From contig JBBCGQ010000001.1 in assembly GCA_037200845.1 (NCBI GenBank), positions 2,616,237 through 2,680,236 of the forward strand: DNA of 64,000 bases, read 5' to 3'. The position numbers were made by a program, and so were the translations under genes. This stretch comes from Bauldia sp. Lineage in GTDB: Bacteria; Pseudomonadota; Alphaproteobacteria; Rhizobiales; Kaistiaceae. Under the pieces are notes generated by a model. It had not been told where the DNA came from. It made no database searches and saw nothing but the letters and a program-made list of their open reading frames with translations. Positions 42,609 through 51,906 of the stretch are shown here, one piece after another; the first letter of the stretch is position 1, and each line of letters begins with the position of its first letter.

Positions 42609-43232
42609 TCAGTACTTCGGCAGCGACTGGCTGGTTGGCGGCCGCACGTCAGCAGTGGACCCGGTGATCTCGCAAACGACCTCCCCGGTGGCGGCGGCCG
42701 AATAGCACAGGAAGTTGTTCTCCTGATCGGTCAGGTAGATGTCCGTCACCTGATCGACGCACGTCTTGTAGTGCGCCTTCACGTCGACGACGGCCAAATC
42801 CATGTTGCCGTTGCCGAACTGGATCTCCTCGCCGCCCGTCCAGGCGCGCGGCTCACCGACCGCGATCTCGCCGACGCTGACGTTGGTCTGTGTCTCAGAC
42901 CGCTCGAGCGACGTCCGCAGTGCATGGCGAACGGTCTGCTCGAGATCGCTGGCGCCCTGCCCTTCATCCGATTCGAAGCAGACGTTCTTCGCCACCGCCG
43001 CGCCGGGGCACGGCACCGACTGCAACTGCTCGGCCCGGAACGATTGCCCCGCCCCCTGATTTAGCCGGCTGTCGCGCGCCATGTACTGCCCGTCGATGTT
43101 GCTCGGCCCCAGGATCACGGCAGGCGTGCCGTTGGCGAGCACGCATTCGCCAGCCGCGAACTGGGCAAACGCCGAGGGCGACCAGAGGACGACAGCGAGA
43201 ACCGCGGGAATGAGCAGGCGCACGGCGGGCAC
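42609..43232 (-). CDS. Secreted Cys-containing protein, unknown
   Basis: 207 residues. Signal peptide 1-23 (LLIPAVLAVVLWSPSAFAQ). The mature protein has six Cys (GECVLANG, VPCPGA, NVCFES, KTCVDQ, FLCYSA, EVVCEIT), consistent with three disulfides. It starts with a short SH3-like stretch (FAAGECVLANGTPAVILGPSNIDGQY). No family recognised. Located between fasciclin and the small gene at 43334. Confidence 0.65.
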   Translation of the reverse strand: MPAVRLLIPAVLAVVLWSPSAFAQFAAGECVLANGTPAVILGPSNIDGQYMARDSRLNQGAGQSFRAEQLQSVPCPGAAVAKNVCFESDEGQGASDLEQTVRHALRTSLERSETQTNVSVGEIAVGEPRAWTGGEEIQFGNGNMDLAVVDVKAHYKTCVDQVTDIYLTDQENNFLCYSAAATGEVVCEITGSTADVRPPTSQSLPKY

Positions 43233-43333
43233 TCCTTCGGGGAGGGTAAGTCTACAGCCCGACGTTGCTACACCCGCCTAATTCCCGGCAAGCGACCGCT
43301 CTGCGGCGAAGCGCCACAAATCGGCGTCGATCG

Positions 43334-43573
43334 TTACCCGCTCGGCGGGGCGCCGGAACCGAGTTCGACCGTCACGCCGCGCTGCGCGGCGAGCCGCGTC
43401 ATCCGGTTGCGCAACTCGGCGAGCGACATCGATGAATTGGGATATTCGTAGAGCAGGCGCGCCGCTTCCACCTCGACGACCAGCGTCGCATTTCGCCGTG
43501 CCGCCTTTTCGATTGCCACGCTGGCGTAGCCAAGGATGTGCAATCGCGTATCCAGATCAGCAAGAAGTGACAT
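43334..43573 (-). CDS. Small protein of unknown function (79 aa)
   Basis: 79 residues, helical, no signal (MSLLADLDTRLHILGYASVA..., MSLAELRNRMTRLAAQRGVTVEL). Not recognised. Openness and position in a run of same-strand genes are the only support. Confidence 0.45.
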   Translation of the reverse strand: MSLLADLDTRLHILGYASVAIEKAARRNATLVVEVEAARLLYEYPNSSMSLAELRNRMTRLAAQRGVTVELGSGAPPSG

Positions 43574-43679
43574 GACAGTCAGACCTCCTCGTCGCCGCTG
43601 ATCCGAAGATTAAGCAGCGGACGTCGCGGCTGACTGTTCGGAACTGCACACCGTCGCGACGGATCGCGAGGTCGGTTAA

Positions 43680-44480
43680 TCAAACCGCAGCGGCAAGGCG
43701 CTTGCGCCGCGCGCCCCAGTCCAGACCGTCGACCGCGCCGATCGAGGAAACCGGATGACGGCGCGCGATCATGTCGGCGAGCTTCACCGGCTCCGACAAC
43801 ATCGGCCAGTGCCCGGTCGGCAGCGATTCCAGCGTCCACTCCCGCCCGGCCATGGGCGCGAACCACGGATCGCCGGAGGCGATCATCTGGCGCACCGCGT
43901 CGAGCGGGATGGTGCAGAGGATCGCGCGGCGCGGCACGTGCGGCCGATGCGAGCCGCGGAGGTGCACTAGGTCGGTTGCGACCTTCAGCGGCTGCGGCAC
44001 CGCGAGATGACGGAAGAATGAGCGGTTGGCATCGTCGAGGCCGGCCAGCGCCGCCTCGCCCAGCGCCTCCCACGATGGCAGCGGCAGGCGCCCGCCGACC
44101 GCCGCGGCGATGGCGTCGGCACGGCCGTTCGGGCCGGAGAAATCGGCGATGCATTTGCCTTCCGGCACCGGACCCGAATCGACGAAGACGAGACTGGCGA
44201 CCCGATCGGGCACGCGCGCCGCGACGATATCGACGATGGCGCCGGCGCCGCTGTGGCCGACCAGCACGACGTCATGCAGGTCGCCGGCGACGAGGAAATG
44301 GACGACGTCGGCAACGTGCGTCTCCAGCCCGATGGCGGGCGACGCCTCGGCCTTGCGCTCGCCGAGGCCCGTCAGGCTGAGCGGGAACGCGCGGTGGCCG
44401 GCAACCTTCAGCCGCGCCGCCACGTCGCGCCACGCCCAGGCGCCGATCCAGAACCCGCCTACCAGCACGAACGTCGTCAT
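43680..44480 (-). CDS. Alpha/beta-fold hydrolase
   Basis: 266 residues of the EstC/HNL-like type: TTFVLVGGFWIGAWAWRDVAARLK near the start, nucleophile Ser in VLVGHSGAGAIVD near residue 73, and His in SLPTGHWPMLSEP near 230. No signal peptide. It is unrelated in detail to the hydrolase at 36439-37221. Substrate unknown. Confidence 0.85.
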   Translation of the reverse strand: MTTFVLVGGFWIGAWAWRDVAARLKVAGHRAFPLSLTGLGERKAEASPAIGLETHVADVVHFLVAGDLHDVVLVGHSGAGAIVDIVAARVPDRVASLVFVDSGPVPEGKCIADFSGPNGRADAIAAAVGGRLPLPSWEALGEAALAGLDDANRSFFRHLAVPQPLKVATDLVHLRGSHRPHVPRRAILCTIPLDAVRQMIASGDPWFAPMAGREWTLESLPTGHWPMLSEPVKLADMIARRHPVSSIGAVDGLDWGARRKRLAAAV

Positions 44481-44586
44481 GGCCTCGCTCCCGTTCTTGA
44501 GGTTTGGGGATAGCGGGCGGCGTGGACAACTGCTGTCAGGAGTGCGGGTGACCGCTGTGGATGAGAGACACTCGTGGCTGCGAGGA

Positions 44587-44742
44587 TGAGAGACACCCCT
44601 CCCCAAAACCGCGTTGCGGTTTTGGCCCTCCCACAAGGGGAGGGCTCAAGCGGAGTTTGGTGAAGCGCGATGTTTCAACAAAGTGACCCTCCCTTGTGGG
44701 AGGGTCAAACCGCCGAAGGCGGTTTGAGGAGGGGTGTCCCTC
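44587..44742. repeat. Family A palindromic repeat, copy 5
   Basis: AGACACCCCTCCCCAAAACC to GGTTTGAGGAGGGGTGTCCC, with spacer GTTTGGTGAAGCGCGATGTT. Lies between the divergent hydrolase and ychF genes, so it sits in their promoter region. Confidence 0.9.
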
Positions 44743-44844
44743 CTTCTTCAAGCAGCCGCGCCCAGCCACAAGCCTCCAGTCTTGCCCAATCCCCCTTGCC
44801 TCACTAGAACCACCGCCAAATCCCCTCCCTCGAAGGAATGACCG

Positions 44845-45942
44845 ATGGGTTTCCGCTGCGGCATCGTCGGGTTGCCGAATGTCGGCAAGTCGACGCTTTT
44901 CAACGCCCTGACGCGCACCGCCGCGGCGCAGGCGGCGAACTATCCGTTCTGCACCATTGAGCCGAACACCGGCGAGGTCGCGGTGCCCGATCCGCGGCTG
45001 GAGAAGCTCGCGGCCGTCGTCCATCCGCAGCAGATCGTGCCGACGCGCATTTCGTTCGTCGATATCGCCGGTCTCGTGCGCGGCGCCTCCAAGGGCGAAG
45101 GGCTGGGCAACCAGTTCCTCGCCAACATCCGCGAGGTCGACGCCAACCTGCATGTGCTGCGCTGCTTCGACGGCACTGACGTCACCCACGTCGAGGGCCG
45201 CGTCGATCCCGTCGCCGACGCCGAGACCGTGAACACCGAATTGATGCTCGCCGATCTCGCCTCGCTCGAGCGGCGTGTGACGGCCCAGCGCAAGAAAGCG
45301 CAGGGCGGCGACAAGGAGGCGAAGGCCGAGGTCGCGCTGATGGATGCGGCGCTGGAACTGCTCAACGCCGGCAAGCCGGCGCGCCTGGTCGACGTGCCGA
45401 AGGGCGAGGAAGCCGCCTTCCGCGCGCTCAATCTTCTGACCTCGAAGCCGATCCTCTACGTCGCCAACGTCGACGAAGGCTCCGCCGCCGCTGGCAACCG
45501 GCACTCCAAGGCCGTCGAGGCGCTGGCGAAACTGGAAGGCGCCGGCTTCGTCATGATCTCCGCGGCAATCGAGGCGGAAATCGCGCAGCTCCCCGATGCC
45601 GAGCAGAAGGAATTCCTCGCCACTATCGGCCTGGAGGAGCCCGGCCTCGACCGCCTGATCCGCGCCGGCTACGCGCTGCTCGGCCTGATCACGTATTTCA
45701 CCGCCGGACCGAAGGAAGTGCGCGCCTGGACGGTGCACAAGGGCGACCGCGCGCCGCAGGCGGCGGGCGTGATCCACACCGATTTCGAAAAGGGCTTCAT
45801 CCGCGCCCAGACCATCGCCTTCGACGATTACGTGCGGCTCGGCGGCGAACAGGCAGCCAAGGACGCCGGCAAGGCGCGCGACGAAGGCAAGGAATACGTG
45901 GTCGCCGACGGCGACGTGATGCTCTTCCGCTTCAACGTGTGA
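44845..45942 (+). CDS. ychF: Redox-regulated ATPase YchF
   Basis: 365 residues, Obg-family P-loop protein: G1 [16 protein letters not shown]3 [20 protein letters not shown], and the NxxE ATP-specific motif in [11 protein letters not shown]-terminal TGS domain covers about residues 280-363 ([20 protein letters not shown]). It binds ribosomes and is involved in stress and translation control. Length is standard. Confidence 0.96.
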   Translation: MGFRCGIVGLPNVGKSTLFNALTRTAAAQAANYPFCTIEPNTGEVAVPDPRLEKLAAVVHPQQIVPTRISFVDIAGLVRGASKGEGLGNQFLANIREVDANLHVLRCFDGTDVTHVEGRVDPVADAETVNTELMLADLASLERRVTAQRKKAQGGDKEAKAEVALMDAALELLNAGKPARLVDVPKGEEAAFRALNLLTSKPILYVANVDEGSAAAGNRHSKAVEALAKLEGAGFVMISAAIEAEIAQLPDAEQKEFLATIGLEEPGLDRLIRAGYALLGLITYFTAGPKEVRAWTVHKGDRAPQAAGVIHTDFEKGFIRAQTIAFDDYVRLGGEQAAKDAGKARDEGKEYVVADGDVMLFRFNV

Positions 45943-46077
45943 CGGCGTGTCGCGGCGTTTATTCTCATTCTAACTATCAACAATGTCGTGACCCAAACTG
46001 TGAAGGGCCGACCGGAACGGCGGCTGTCGCAACACGTTCTCCTGAGGCTGCGGGACTGAGCAACCAGGAGACTGAAA

Positions 46078-46410
46078 ATGAAAACCTCCCACGGACTTCT
46101 CGCCCTATCCGCCGCGGCGCTGTTCACGATCGCCGCAGCCGCCACGTCGTTCGCCGAGGATGTCACCCCGGCCGCCACCGACAACTCGGAGTCAACCTCC
46201 GCGAACACTGACCTCACCGGCAGGGCTGTGCTGGGCATCGACATCAGCAACGCCGGCAATACGCCGGAGACCGTGCAGAATTTCTTCGCCGGGCTCTCGT
46301 CTGACGATCAGACGGGCCTCCGTGCCACATGCTCGCGGGTCCTGTCCGACGGCTCGGCGGTCGGCAACCTGGGCGTCATCCAGTTCTGCCAGAACTTGCA
46401 GGCCGGCTAA
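46078..46410 (+). CDS. Small secreted protein with two C-terminal Cys
   Basis: 110 residues. Signal peptide 1-26 (GLLALSAAALFTIAAAATSFAE), a Thr/Ser-rich segment, then a domain NTPETVQNFFAGLSSDDQTG...TCSRVLSDG...VIQFCQNLQAG with two Cys. The pattern is common in small exported proteins of rhizobia with no assigned role. AGGAG precedes the ATG and a terminator follows at 46426-46460, so it is a single-gene transcript. Confidence 0.7.
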   Translation: MKTSHGLLALSAAALFTIAAAATSFAEDVTPAATDNSESTSANTDLTGRAVLGIDISNAGNTPETVQNFFAGLSSDDQTGLRATCSRVLSDGSAVGNLGVIQFCQNLQAG

Positions 46411-46425
46411 CCGGCAGCGTGAAAT

Positions 46426-46460
46426 CGCCGGTCCCGCGCATCGCGGGGCCGGCGTTTTTT
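46426..46460. terminator. Bidirectional rho-independent terminator
   Basis: Stem CGCCGGTCCCGCG / CGCGGGGCCGGCG with a three-base loop and six T on the plus strand. The kinase stop codon on the other strand begins at the end of the T-run, so the hairpin serves both convergent genes. Confidence 0.85.
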
Positions 46461-48082
46461 CATGTCCGGTCGAGCAGCCGGTCGCCCTCGGCGAGCGAGC
46501 GGAACGGCCGGCCGTCGAGCGCCTGGCGCAGCTTCCGCGACAGATCGAGGTCGAGGTAAGGCTTGGGCAGCACCAGCCCCAGCCGCGAGAATTGCTGGCC
46601 GGCCAGCGGGTGCGCGTGGCCCGACGTGAACAGCACCCGCACGTCCGGCAATCTTTCCGCGACGATCTTCGCCAGCGCCGGTCCCTGCATCGGCCCGCGC
46701 AGGAAAACGTCGGTGAACAGCACGTCGATCGGCGTGCCCGTATCGACGACCGCAAGCGCCGACGGCCCGTCGATCGCGGAGAGCACGCGATAGCCCAGCC
46801 GCTCGACGCGCGACTTCGCCACCTTGAAGACGTCGGGATCGTCGTCGACGACCAGCACGACCTCGCGATTGCGCGCCATCTCGACCGTGCCCGGCTGGGG
46901 TCGCTCCGCCGGCGCCGACGCTGGCCCGACGGGGCGGCACGGCAGGTAGAGTCGGACCGTCGTCCCGTGCCCGGGCTCGCTGTAGAGGCGGAGCAGCCCG
47001 CCCGACTGGCGCGCGAAGCCGTAGGCGCCGGAAAGACCGAGCCCGCTGCCGTGCTCGGCGTCCTTGGTGGTGAAGAACGGCTCGATCGCCCGTTCGCGCA
47101 CTTCCGCCGTCATGCCCGTGCCGGTGTCGGCAACCGAGATCAGCACGTAGTCGCCGGGCACGGCCTCGCCGTCGCTCTCGGTGAATTTCTCGTCGATCGC
47201 GATGTTCTCCGCCGCGATGGTGATCGTTCCGCCTTCCGGCATCGCGTCGCGGCCGTTGAGCGCCAGATTGACCAGCGCGCTCTGCAACTGGTCGCGGTCG
47301 AGCAGGCAGCGCGGAATGTCGTGCGCCACCGCGATCTTCACCTCGACCGAAGGCGGCAGCGTGCGGCGCAGAAGATCGGCAAGGCTGGTGATCTCCTCGC
47401 CGACGTCGACCGCGGCGGGCGTCAGCGCCTGCCGCCGCCCGAAGGTGAGCAGCCGGCGCGTCGTCGCTTCGGCGAGCCCCGTCGCCCTCGCCGCCGCCTG
47501 CAGCGAGGCGCGGATGACAGGGTCGCTGACCACCGGCAGCGCATCCTCGATGCCGTTCAGGATGACCGTCAGCAGATTGTTGAAGTCGTGCGCGATGCCG
47601 GCGGTGAGCTGACCGACGGCGGCGAGCTTCTGCGCGTGGCTGAGCTGCTCGCGCGCCAGCATGCCCTCGGTGACGTCGCGATAGACCATGGCGACGTGGC
47701 GGATGGTGCCGTCGGCCTCCGGCAGCGGAAACGCGCTCATCTCGATCTGCACGCGCCGCCCCGCGACCCTGACGTTCTGGAGCTGGCTGGCGTCGTACTC
47801 GAACGGCGGCGTCGTGACGCGCTCGCCCTCGAAGGCGCGCCGCAGGATCGCGACGATGCCGAGCCGCTCGCCGATATCGTCCTCGAACAGCGAGTATTCC
47901 GGCGGCGGCACCGAACCGAACAGATCCTTGAACGCCGGATTGGCGAGCACGCAATGGCCGTCGCTGGCAAAGATCGCGATGCCGAACGGCGAAAAGCGGA
48001 AGATGCCGTCGGCAAACGCTGCCGGATCGGCGATCCCCGCAAGGCGATCGGCCAGACGGCCCGGATAGGTTGTGTCAGTCAC
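46460..48082 (-). CDS. Hybrid sensor histidine kinase (PAS-HisKA-HATPase-receiver)
   Basis: 540 residues from the GTG at 48082. An ATG at 48193 would add 37 residues that look unstructured. No membrane helix, so cytoplasmic. PAS domain at about 20-140, phospho-accepting H165 in GQLTAGIAHDFNNLLTVI, N-box ALVNLALNGRDAMPEGG, G-boxes ADTGTGMT and GSGLGLSGAYGFARQSGG. The C-terminal receiver has VVDDDPDVFKVAKS and acceptor Asp in VLFTDVFLRGPM. The architecture resembles CckA-type kinases without the membrane part. The signal and output partner are unknown. Confidence 0.88.
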   Translation of the reverse strand: MTDTTYPGRLADRLAGIADPAAFADGIFRFSPFGIAIFASDGHCVLANPAFKDLFGSVPPPEYSLFEDDIGERLGIVAILRRAFEGERVTTPPFEYDASQLQNVRVAGRRVQIEMSAFPLPEADGTIRHVAMVYRDVTEGMLAREQLSHAQKLAAVGQLTAGIAHDFNNLLTVILNGIEDALPVVSDPVIRASLQAAARATGLAEATTRRLLTFGRRQALTPAAVDVGEEITSLADLLRRTLPPSVEVKIAVAHDIPRCLLDRDQLQSALVNLALNGRDAMPEGGTITIAAENIAIDEKFTESDGEAVPGDYVLISVADTGTGMTAEVRERAIEPFFTTKDAEHGSGLGLSGAYGFARQSGGLLRLYSEPGHGTTVRLYLPCRPVGPASAPAERPQPGTVEMARNREVVLVVDDDPDVFKVAKSRVERLGYRVLSAIDGPSALAVVDTGTPIDVLFTDVFLRGPMQGPALAKIVAERLPDVRVLFTSGHAHPLAGQQFSRLGLVLPKPYLDLDLSRKLRQALDGRPFRSLAEGDRLLDRT

Positions 48083-48215
48083 CGCATTCGTCCCGGAAAT
48101 CCCCCTTCCCGGGGACTCCTTCTGTACGAAAGCGTGCACTACGACCGGCTGAAAGTCACGCCCGCGTAACCGGGCGGAGCGCCGTGTTTCCACGGCGCCC
48201 CGTTACACGAATGCG

Positions 48216-49058
48216 TTACTGCGCCGGCGGGCCCGCCCAGGCCGGCAGCGCGTCGATCTTTTCCTGCCGCCGCTGGTCGGCCGATTTCTTGTAGTCGTTG
48301 CCGAACGGTGCGGATTCGAACGAGCCGTATTCCGGGTTGGCGATCACGATCCAGTCGTGTCCGATGTGGGCGATGTTCTTGTCCAACGACGCCTGGCGTT
48401 CGGTTTCGGAGCCGCCGAAATCGTCGGAGAAATCGCCCCAGTTGTCGCCGAGCATCAGCAGCACGCGATAGTCCTTGGCGACGAAGTCGCGCCGCGTGCC
48501 CTTCTTCGACGTCCAGTCGGGCTGCTCCTTGGAAAACAGGAACGTGTCGACGTTGCCGCCCATCGGGAAGCCGAGCGCCTCGGCATTCTTGCGTGTGTCG
48601 GCCTCCTGCGTCTCGTCGCGGTTGGTGACGTAGAAAATCTTCACGCCCTTGGAGTCGGCATACTTGAGGAAGTCGAGCGCGCCGGGCACTGCCTTCGCCG
48701 CCTGCGCCTTCGTCCACGCATCGTACGTCTTGCCGGCGTAATCCTGCCCGGCCTTGATCAGCCACGACTCGTAGCCGCCGTTGTCGAGCATCGTCTCGTC
48801 CATGTCGGTGATGATGGCCAGCGGCTTGTCGGCGGCGTCGGTCTGCCCGAGCGCGCTCCACGACTTGTCGGCGAGCGCCTCGTCGAGGCGGATCTTCGCC
48901 AACTGGTACATCGACAGCGTGTTGGCCTTGAACTCGATCGAGTTCGAGACCCACAGGGTGGCATTCAGGAGATCGTTCTGCGGCACCGGATCGGCCGCGT
49001 AGGCACTGCTCATCGGGATGGCAAGCGCAAGCGCCGCCAGGAATGCTTTGCCGTACAT
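48216..49058 (-). CDS. Secreted HAD acid phosphatase (5'-nucleotidase e(P4)-like)
   Basis: 280 residues. Signal peptide 1-21 (AFLAALALAIPMSSAYAAD). The four Asp-motifs of class B/C acid phosphatases are present: IITDMDETMLDNGGY, FYVTNRDE, and LGDNWGDFSDDF near the C-terminus. There is no lipobox Cys, unlike the lipoprotein e(P4) of Haemophilus. It removes phosphate from nucleotides in the periplasm. GAGAGG lies before the ATG at 49058. The longer frame to 49118 would bury the signal peptide. Confidence 0.9.
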   Translation of the reverse strand: MYGKAFLAALALAIPMSSAYAADPVPQNDLLNATLWVSNSIEFKANTLSMYQLAKIRLDEALADKSWSALGQTDAADKPLAIITDMDETMLDNGGYESWLIKAGQDYAGKTYDAWTKAQAAKAVPGALDFLKYADSKGVKIFYVTNRDETQEADTRKNAEALGFPMGGNVDTFLFSKEQPDWTSKKGTRRDFVAKDYRVLLMLGDNWGDFSDDFGGSETERQASLDKNIAHIGHDWIVIANPEYGSFESAPFGNDYKKSADQRRQEKIDALPAWAGPPAQ

Positions 49059-49210
49059 CGAGTTCGCCTCTCTGTTGACAGGAATGGTTCGGGCCCACCA
49101 GCCAGATGCATCGAGCATAGCAAACAGAGCAACGGCATCGCGACAGGGATTCGGAAAAATAGTTTGCCGGCTTACTTAGGCGCGTTCGCTCGTCCTGGTG
49201 GCGGCATGTC

Positions 49211-49330
49211 CATTCCTCCCGCTCATCCCTTCAAGCGAGGGTCCATGTATCGCGGTCAGCAAATGTGGTCTGCCGGAACGGGGATACTCCTCCCACATGG
49301 ATTGCCGCTTGCGCGGGGATGAGCGGAGAC
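49211..49330. repeat. Family C paired hairpin, diverged copy
   Basis: CCTCCCGCTCATCCCTTCAA...GGGTCCATGTAT on the left and CACATGGATTGCCGCTTGCG-CGGGGATGAGCGGAG on the right form an inverted pair. With some spacer it accounts for most of the 322-base gap between the acid phosphatase and the GST. No gene seen there. Confidence 0.55.
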
Positions 49331-49380
49331 AGGCAGGCCCCGCCCTTCCATTTCCATTCGACGGCTCCGCAGGGCCAGCC

Positions 49381-50046
49381 CTAATCCGTCTGCGGCTCCG
49401 GCGGCGGGTCCTTCTTCGCCTTGTCTTCCCATTCGCGGAAAGCCGGATCGGCGAGTACCGCCTCCATGTAGGCCGCGCCCGTCGCGCCAAGCTTGACGCC
49501 GTAGGTGCGGAAGCGCGTCACCACCGGCGCGTACATCGCATCGGCGATCGTCCAGCGGCCGAAGAGGAACGGCCCGCCGCCCGTCTTGCCCCAGCTTTCG
49601 CGCGCCTCGCGCCACATCTTCTCGATGCGCGCGATGTCGGCGTTGGCGCCCGGATGGTTGGGGTTGTTGTGTCGATCGAGCAGCGCCATCGGCAGATGCT
49701 CGCGCAGCGGCCGGAAGCCGGAGTGCATCTCCGCCGAAATCGAGCGCGCATAGGCGCGCGCCGCCGCCTGCTCCGGCCACAGCTTCGCGTCCGCGAAAAA
49801 TTCGGCGAGGTATTCGCCGACGGCGAGCGAGTCCCACACCCTGATCTCGCGGCCGTCGCGCTGGTGCACCAGGAACGGCACCTTGCCGGTCGGCGAAAGC
49901 TGGTTGAGCCGCGCCTTGCCCTCGAAGGTGCGGTAGCGGATCACCGTCTCCTCGAACGGCGCGCCGCTTTTCTTCATCGGCAGCCAGCCGCGCAGCGACC
50001 ACGACGAGAGCGTGCGATAGCCGATGTAGATGTGGAACTCGGCCAT
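49381..50046 (-). CDS. Glutathione S-transferase family protein
   Basis: 221 residues. Thioredoxin-like N-terminal domain with YRTLSSWSLRGWLPMKKSG (active-site Ser region), LSPTGKVPFLVHQRDGRE and the glutathione-binding WDSLAVGEYLAE. The helical C-terminal domain has RWTIADAMYAPVVTRFRTYG. It resembles the zeta/maleylacetoacetate-isomerase-like branch. Starts four bases after the apt stop, so apt and this gene are one transcript. Confidence 0.88.
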   Translation of the reverse strand: MAEFHIYIGYRTLSSWSLRGWLPMKKSGAPFEETVIRYRTFEGKARLNQLSPTGKVPFLVHQRDGREIRVWDSLAVGEYLAEFFADAKLWPEQAAARAYARSISAEMHSGFRPLREHLPMALLDRHNNPNHPGANADIARIEKMWREARESWGKTGGGPFLFGRWTIADAMYAPVVTRFRTYGVKLGATGAAYMEAVLADPAFREWEDKAKKDPPPEPQTD

Positions 50047-50050
50047 GCGA

Positions 50051-50590
50051 TCAGTGTCCTTCGAAGCTGACGAGGGTGTGCAGTTTGACGTCCTTGGCGG
50101 CGATGCGGCGGGCGCCGCCGAGATCCGGCAGGTCGATGACGAACGCCGCCGCGACGATGTCGCCGCCGGAGCGGCGGATGAGCTCGATCGCCGCTTCCGC
50201 CGTGCCGCCCGTGGCGATGAGATCGTCAACCAGCAGCACGCGCGCGCCCTTGTGGATCGCGTCGGCGTGAATCTCGATGGTGTCGACGCCGTACTCGAGG
50301 CTGTACTCCTGGCCGATGGTGCGCGCCGGCAGCTTGCCCTTCTTGCGGATCGGCACGAAGCCGCGGCCGAGCGCATGCGCCACCGCCCCGCCGAGGATGA
50401 AACCGCGCGCCTCGATGCCGGCGACGTAGTCGATGCGCTGCGTAATGAACGGCAGCACGAGTCCATCGACGGCAGCGCGCAGCCCGACGGGGTCGGCGAT
50501 CAGCGTGGTGATGTCGCGGAAAAGGATGCCGGGTTTCGGATAATCCGGGATCGTGCGGATCAGCGCCTTGATATCGACGGTCGCGGTCAT
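50051..50590 (-). CDS. apt: Adenine phosphoribosyltransferase
   Basis: 179 residues: [24 protein letters not shown] at the N-terminus, the adenine-pocket segment [18 protein letters not shown], and the PRPP loop [18 protein letters not shown]. It salvages adenine to AMP with PRPP from prs. In related bacteria apt commonly lies directly after petC. Here about 1.3 kb with a small membrane-protein gene and a toxin pair lies between. Confidence 0.95.
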   Translation of the reverse strand: MTATVDIKALIRTIPDYPKPGILFRDITTLIADPVGLRAAVDGLVLPFITQRIDYVAGIEARGFILGGAVAHALGRGFVPIRKKGKLPARTIGQEYSLEYGVDTIEIHADAIHKGARVLLVDDLIATGGTAEAAIELIRRSGGDIVAAAFVIDLPDLGGARRIAAKDVKLHTLVSFEGH

Positions 50591-50785
50591 GGGCCCCCCG
50601 AAGAGACGCGCCTCTGCCGCCCCGCTCTTAGCAAACACGCGCCGGCAAAGCCATGCGGCGCGGCGCCGAAACGCGCGGATTAACTAAGACTTAATCTTGA
50701 TTTCCGAGCGGCTTGGCGGCCTCGCCGAGCATGTTACGGTCGCGGCAGGTGCGGCGTGTCATGACAGATCTGGGAATTGCTAATC

Positions 50786-51088
50786 ATGAAACGCACCATC
50801 CCCAATGCAATTGCGGCGCTCGCCGTCATCGGCTTCGCCGCGCAGCCGATCGCCGCCAATGCCGTCATCCGTCTTCCCTGCCCGCCGCTCGTCGCCGATC
50901 CGGGTCCTCTGCCGATGCTGGCCACCGTCGGCTTCATGCTTTGCGCCGGCCTCACGCTCGGCAAGGTAGATGCTGACGACGCCCGCGGCATCAGGAAGGC
51001 CGAGAAGGGCGATCACGTCCGCGCCCTCCTGAGCTGCCTGCTGCCCTTCCATTTCAAGCACAAGAACGTGGTCTCGGCGAAAGGCTAG
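50786..51088 (+). CDS. Small exported or membrane protein, unknown
   Basis: 100 residues. An N-terminal signal or anchor (AIAALAVIGFAAQPIAANAV), a second hydrophobic stretch at about 42-58 (LPMLATVGFMLCAGLTLG), and a charged C-terminal part (RGIRKAEKGDHVRALLSCLLPFHFKHKN). A TTG at 50777 could extend it by three residues. A strong terminator follows at 51117-51154. No family recognised. Confidence 0.6.
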   Translation: MKRTIPNAIAALAVIGFAAQPIAANAVIRLPCPPLVADPGPLPMLATVGFMLCAGLTLGKVDADDARGIRKAEKGDHVRALLSCLLPFHFKHKNVVSAKG

Positions 51089-51116
51089 AGCCGCCGCTTC
51101 ATCGCGTAGCTTCAAA

Positions 51117-51154
51117 TCAACCGCGCCTGGGCAACCGGCGCGGTTGATCTTTTT
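51117..51154 (+). terminator. Rho-independent terminator
   Basis: Perfect 11-bp stem TCAACCGCGCC / GGCGCGGTTGA with a nine-base loop, followed by TCTTTTTC, 29 bp after the stop of the preceding gene. Confidence 0.88.
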
Positions 51155-51217
51155 CTGGCTGGGCTTGACCCCACCCCCACCCCGCCCCTATGTTCATCGC
51201 CATCGGAGAACGAAACC

Positions 51218-51571
51218 ATGGCGACGATCAAGATCAACGACGACGCGATCTGGATAAAGGGCATCGAGGGCGACCCCGGCCTGCAGGAACGAATTCGGGG
51301 CCTGCGCCCCCGTCAAGTGCTCGATCTCGAGGTCGACGGCGTCGTCGGCCAGTGGGAGCGCATGCGCGACGGCAGCGACGGGCGCCCGACCCTGGGCATC
51401 AAGCCGATCGGCAAGATGCGCGAAGTCTGGTCCCGCCTGCGCCAGAGCGCCACGCAGAAGGTCGTGCCGCTGCGCGAGGTCGTGACCGCCGACAGCTACC
51501 TCACCGCCCTGCCCGCGACGCTCGGCGAATGGGACTCGAAGGAGGACGACGAGGCCTACCGTGATCTGTAG
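51218..51571 (+). CDS. Putative antitoxin partner of a MazF/PemK-type toxin
   Basis: 117 residues: MATIKINDDAIWIKGIEGDPGLQERIRGL..., then QVLDLEVDGVVGQWERMRDG and a C-terminal acidic stretch EWDSKEDDEAYRDL. Not a recognisable MazE/PemI by motif, although a beta-rich start with an acidic tail fits an antitoxin that threads into MazF. Its last 11 bases overlap the toxin start. The role is inferred from that coupling. Confidence 0.6.
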   Translation: MATIKINDDAIWIKGIEGDPGLQERIRGLRPRQVLDLEVDGVVGQWERMRDGSDGRPTLGIKPIGKMREVWSRLRQSATQKVVPLREVVTADSYLTALPATLGEWDSKEDDEAYRDL

Positions 51572-51896
51572 CTTCGCCGACGTCGTGGTCGTGCCATTTC
51601 CGTTCGTCGACCGGCCGATTTCGAAGACCCGGCCAGCGCTGGTCTTTTCCAGCGCCGCCTTCAACGAGGAGCACGATCAGTCGGTCCTCGCGATGATCAC
51701 CACCGGTGCAAACTCGGCATGGCCGAGCGACATCGTCATCGGCGACGGCAAGCGCGCCGGCCTCGCCCGTCGCTCCGTTATCCGCTGGAAGCTGTTCACG
51801 CTGCCGAACCAGATCATCCTGAAACGGATCGGCACGCTCGGCGAAAAGGACCTTGCCGCGGTTAAACGCTCGGCCCGCCGCTATTTCCTGCAGTGA
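51561..51896 (+). CDS. MazF/PemK-family toxin (mRNA interferase)
   Basis: 111 residues from GTG. Fold markers: FADVVVVPFPFVDRPISKTRPALVFSS near the start (the substrate-loop Arg follows the PFPF turn), VLAMITTGANSAWPSDIVI and LARRSVIRWKLFTLPNQIILKRIGTL. MazF-type toxins cleave mRNA at short motifs. Third toxin-antitoxin locus in the window. Convergent with petC, ten bases apart. Confidence 0.85.
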   Translation: MICSFADVVVVPFPFVDRPISKTRPALVFSSAAFNEEHDQSVLAMITTGANSAWPSDIVIGDGKRAGLARRSVIRWKLFTLPNQIILKRIGTLGEKDLAAVKRSARRYFLQ

Positions 51897-51906
51897 GGGC
51901 TCCGCG

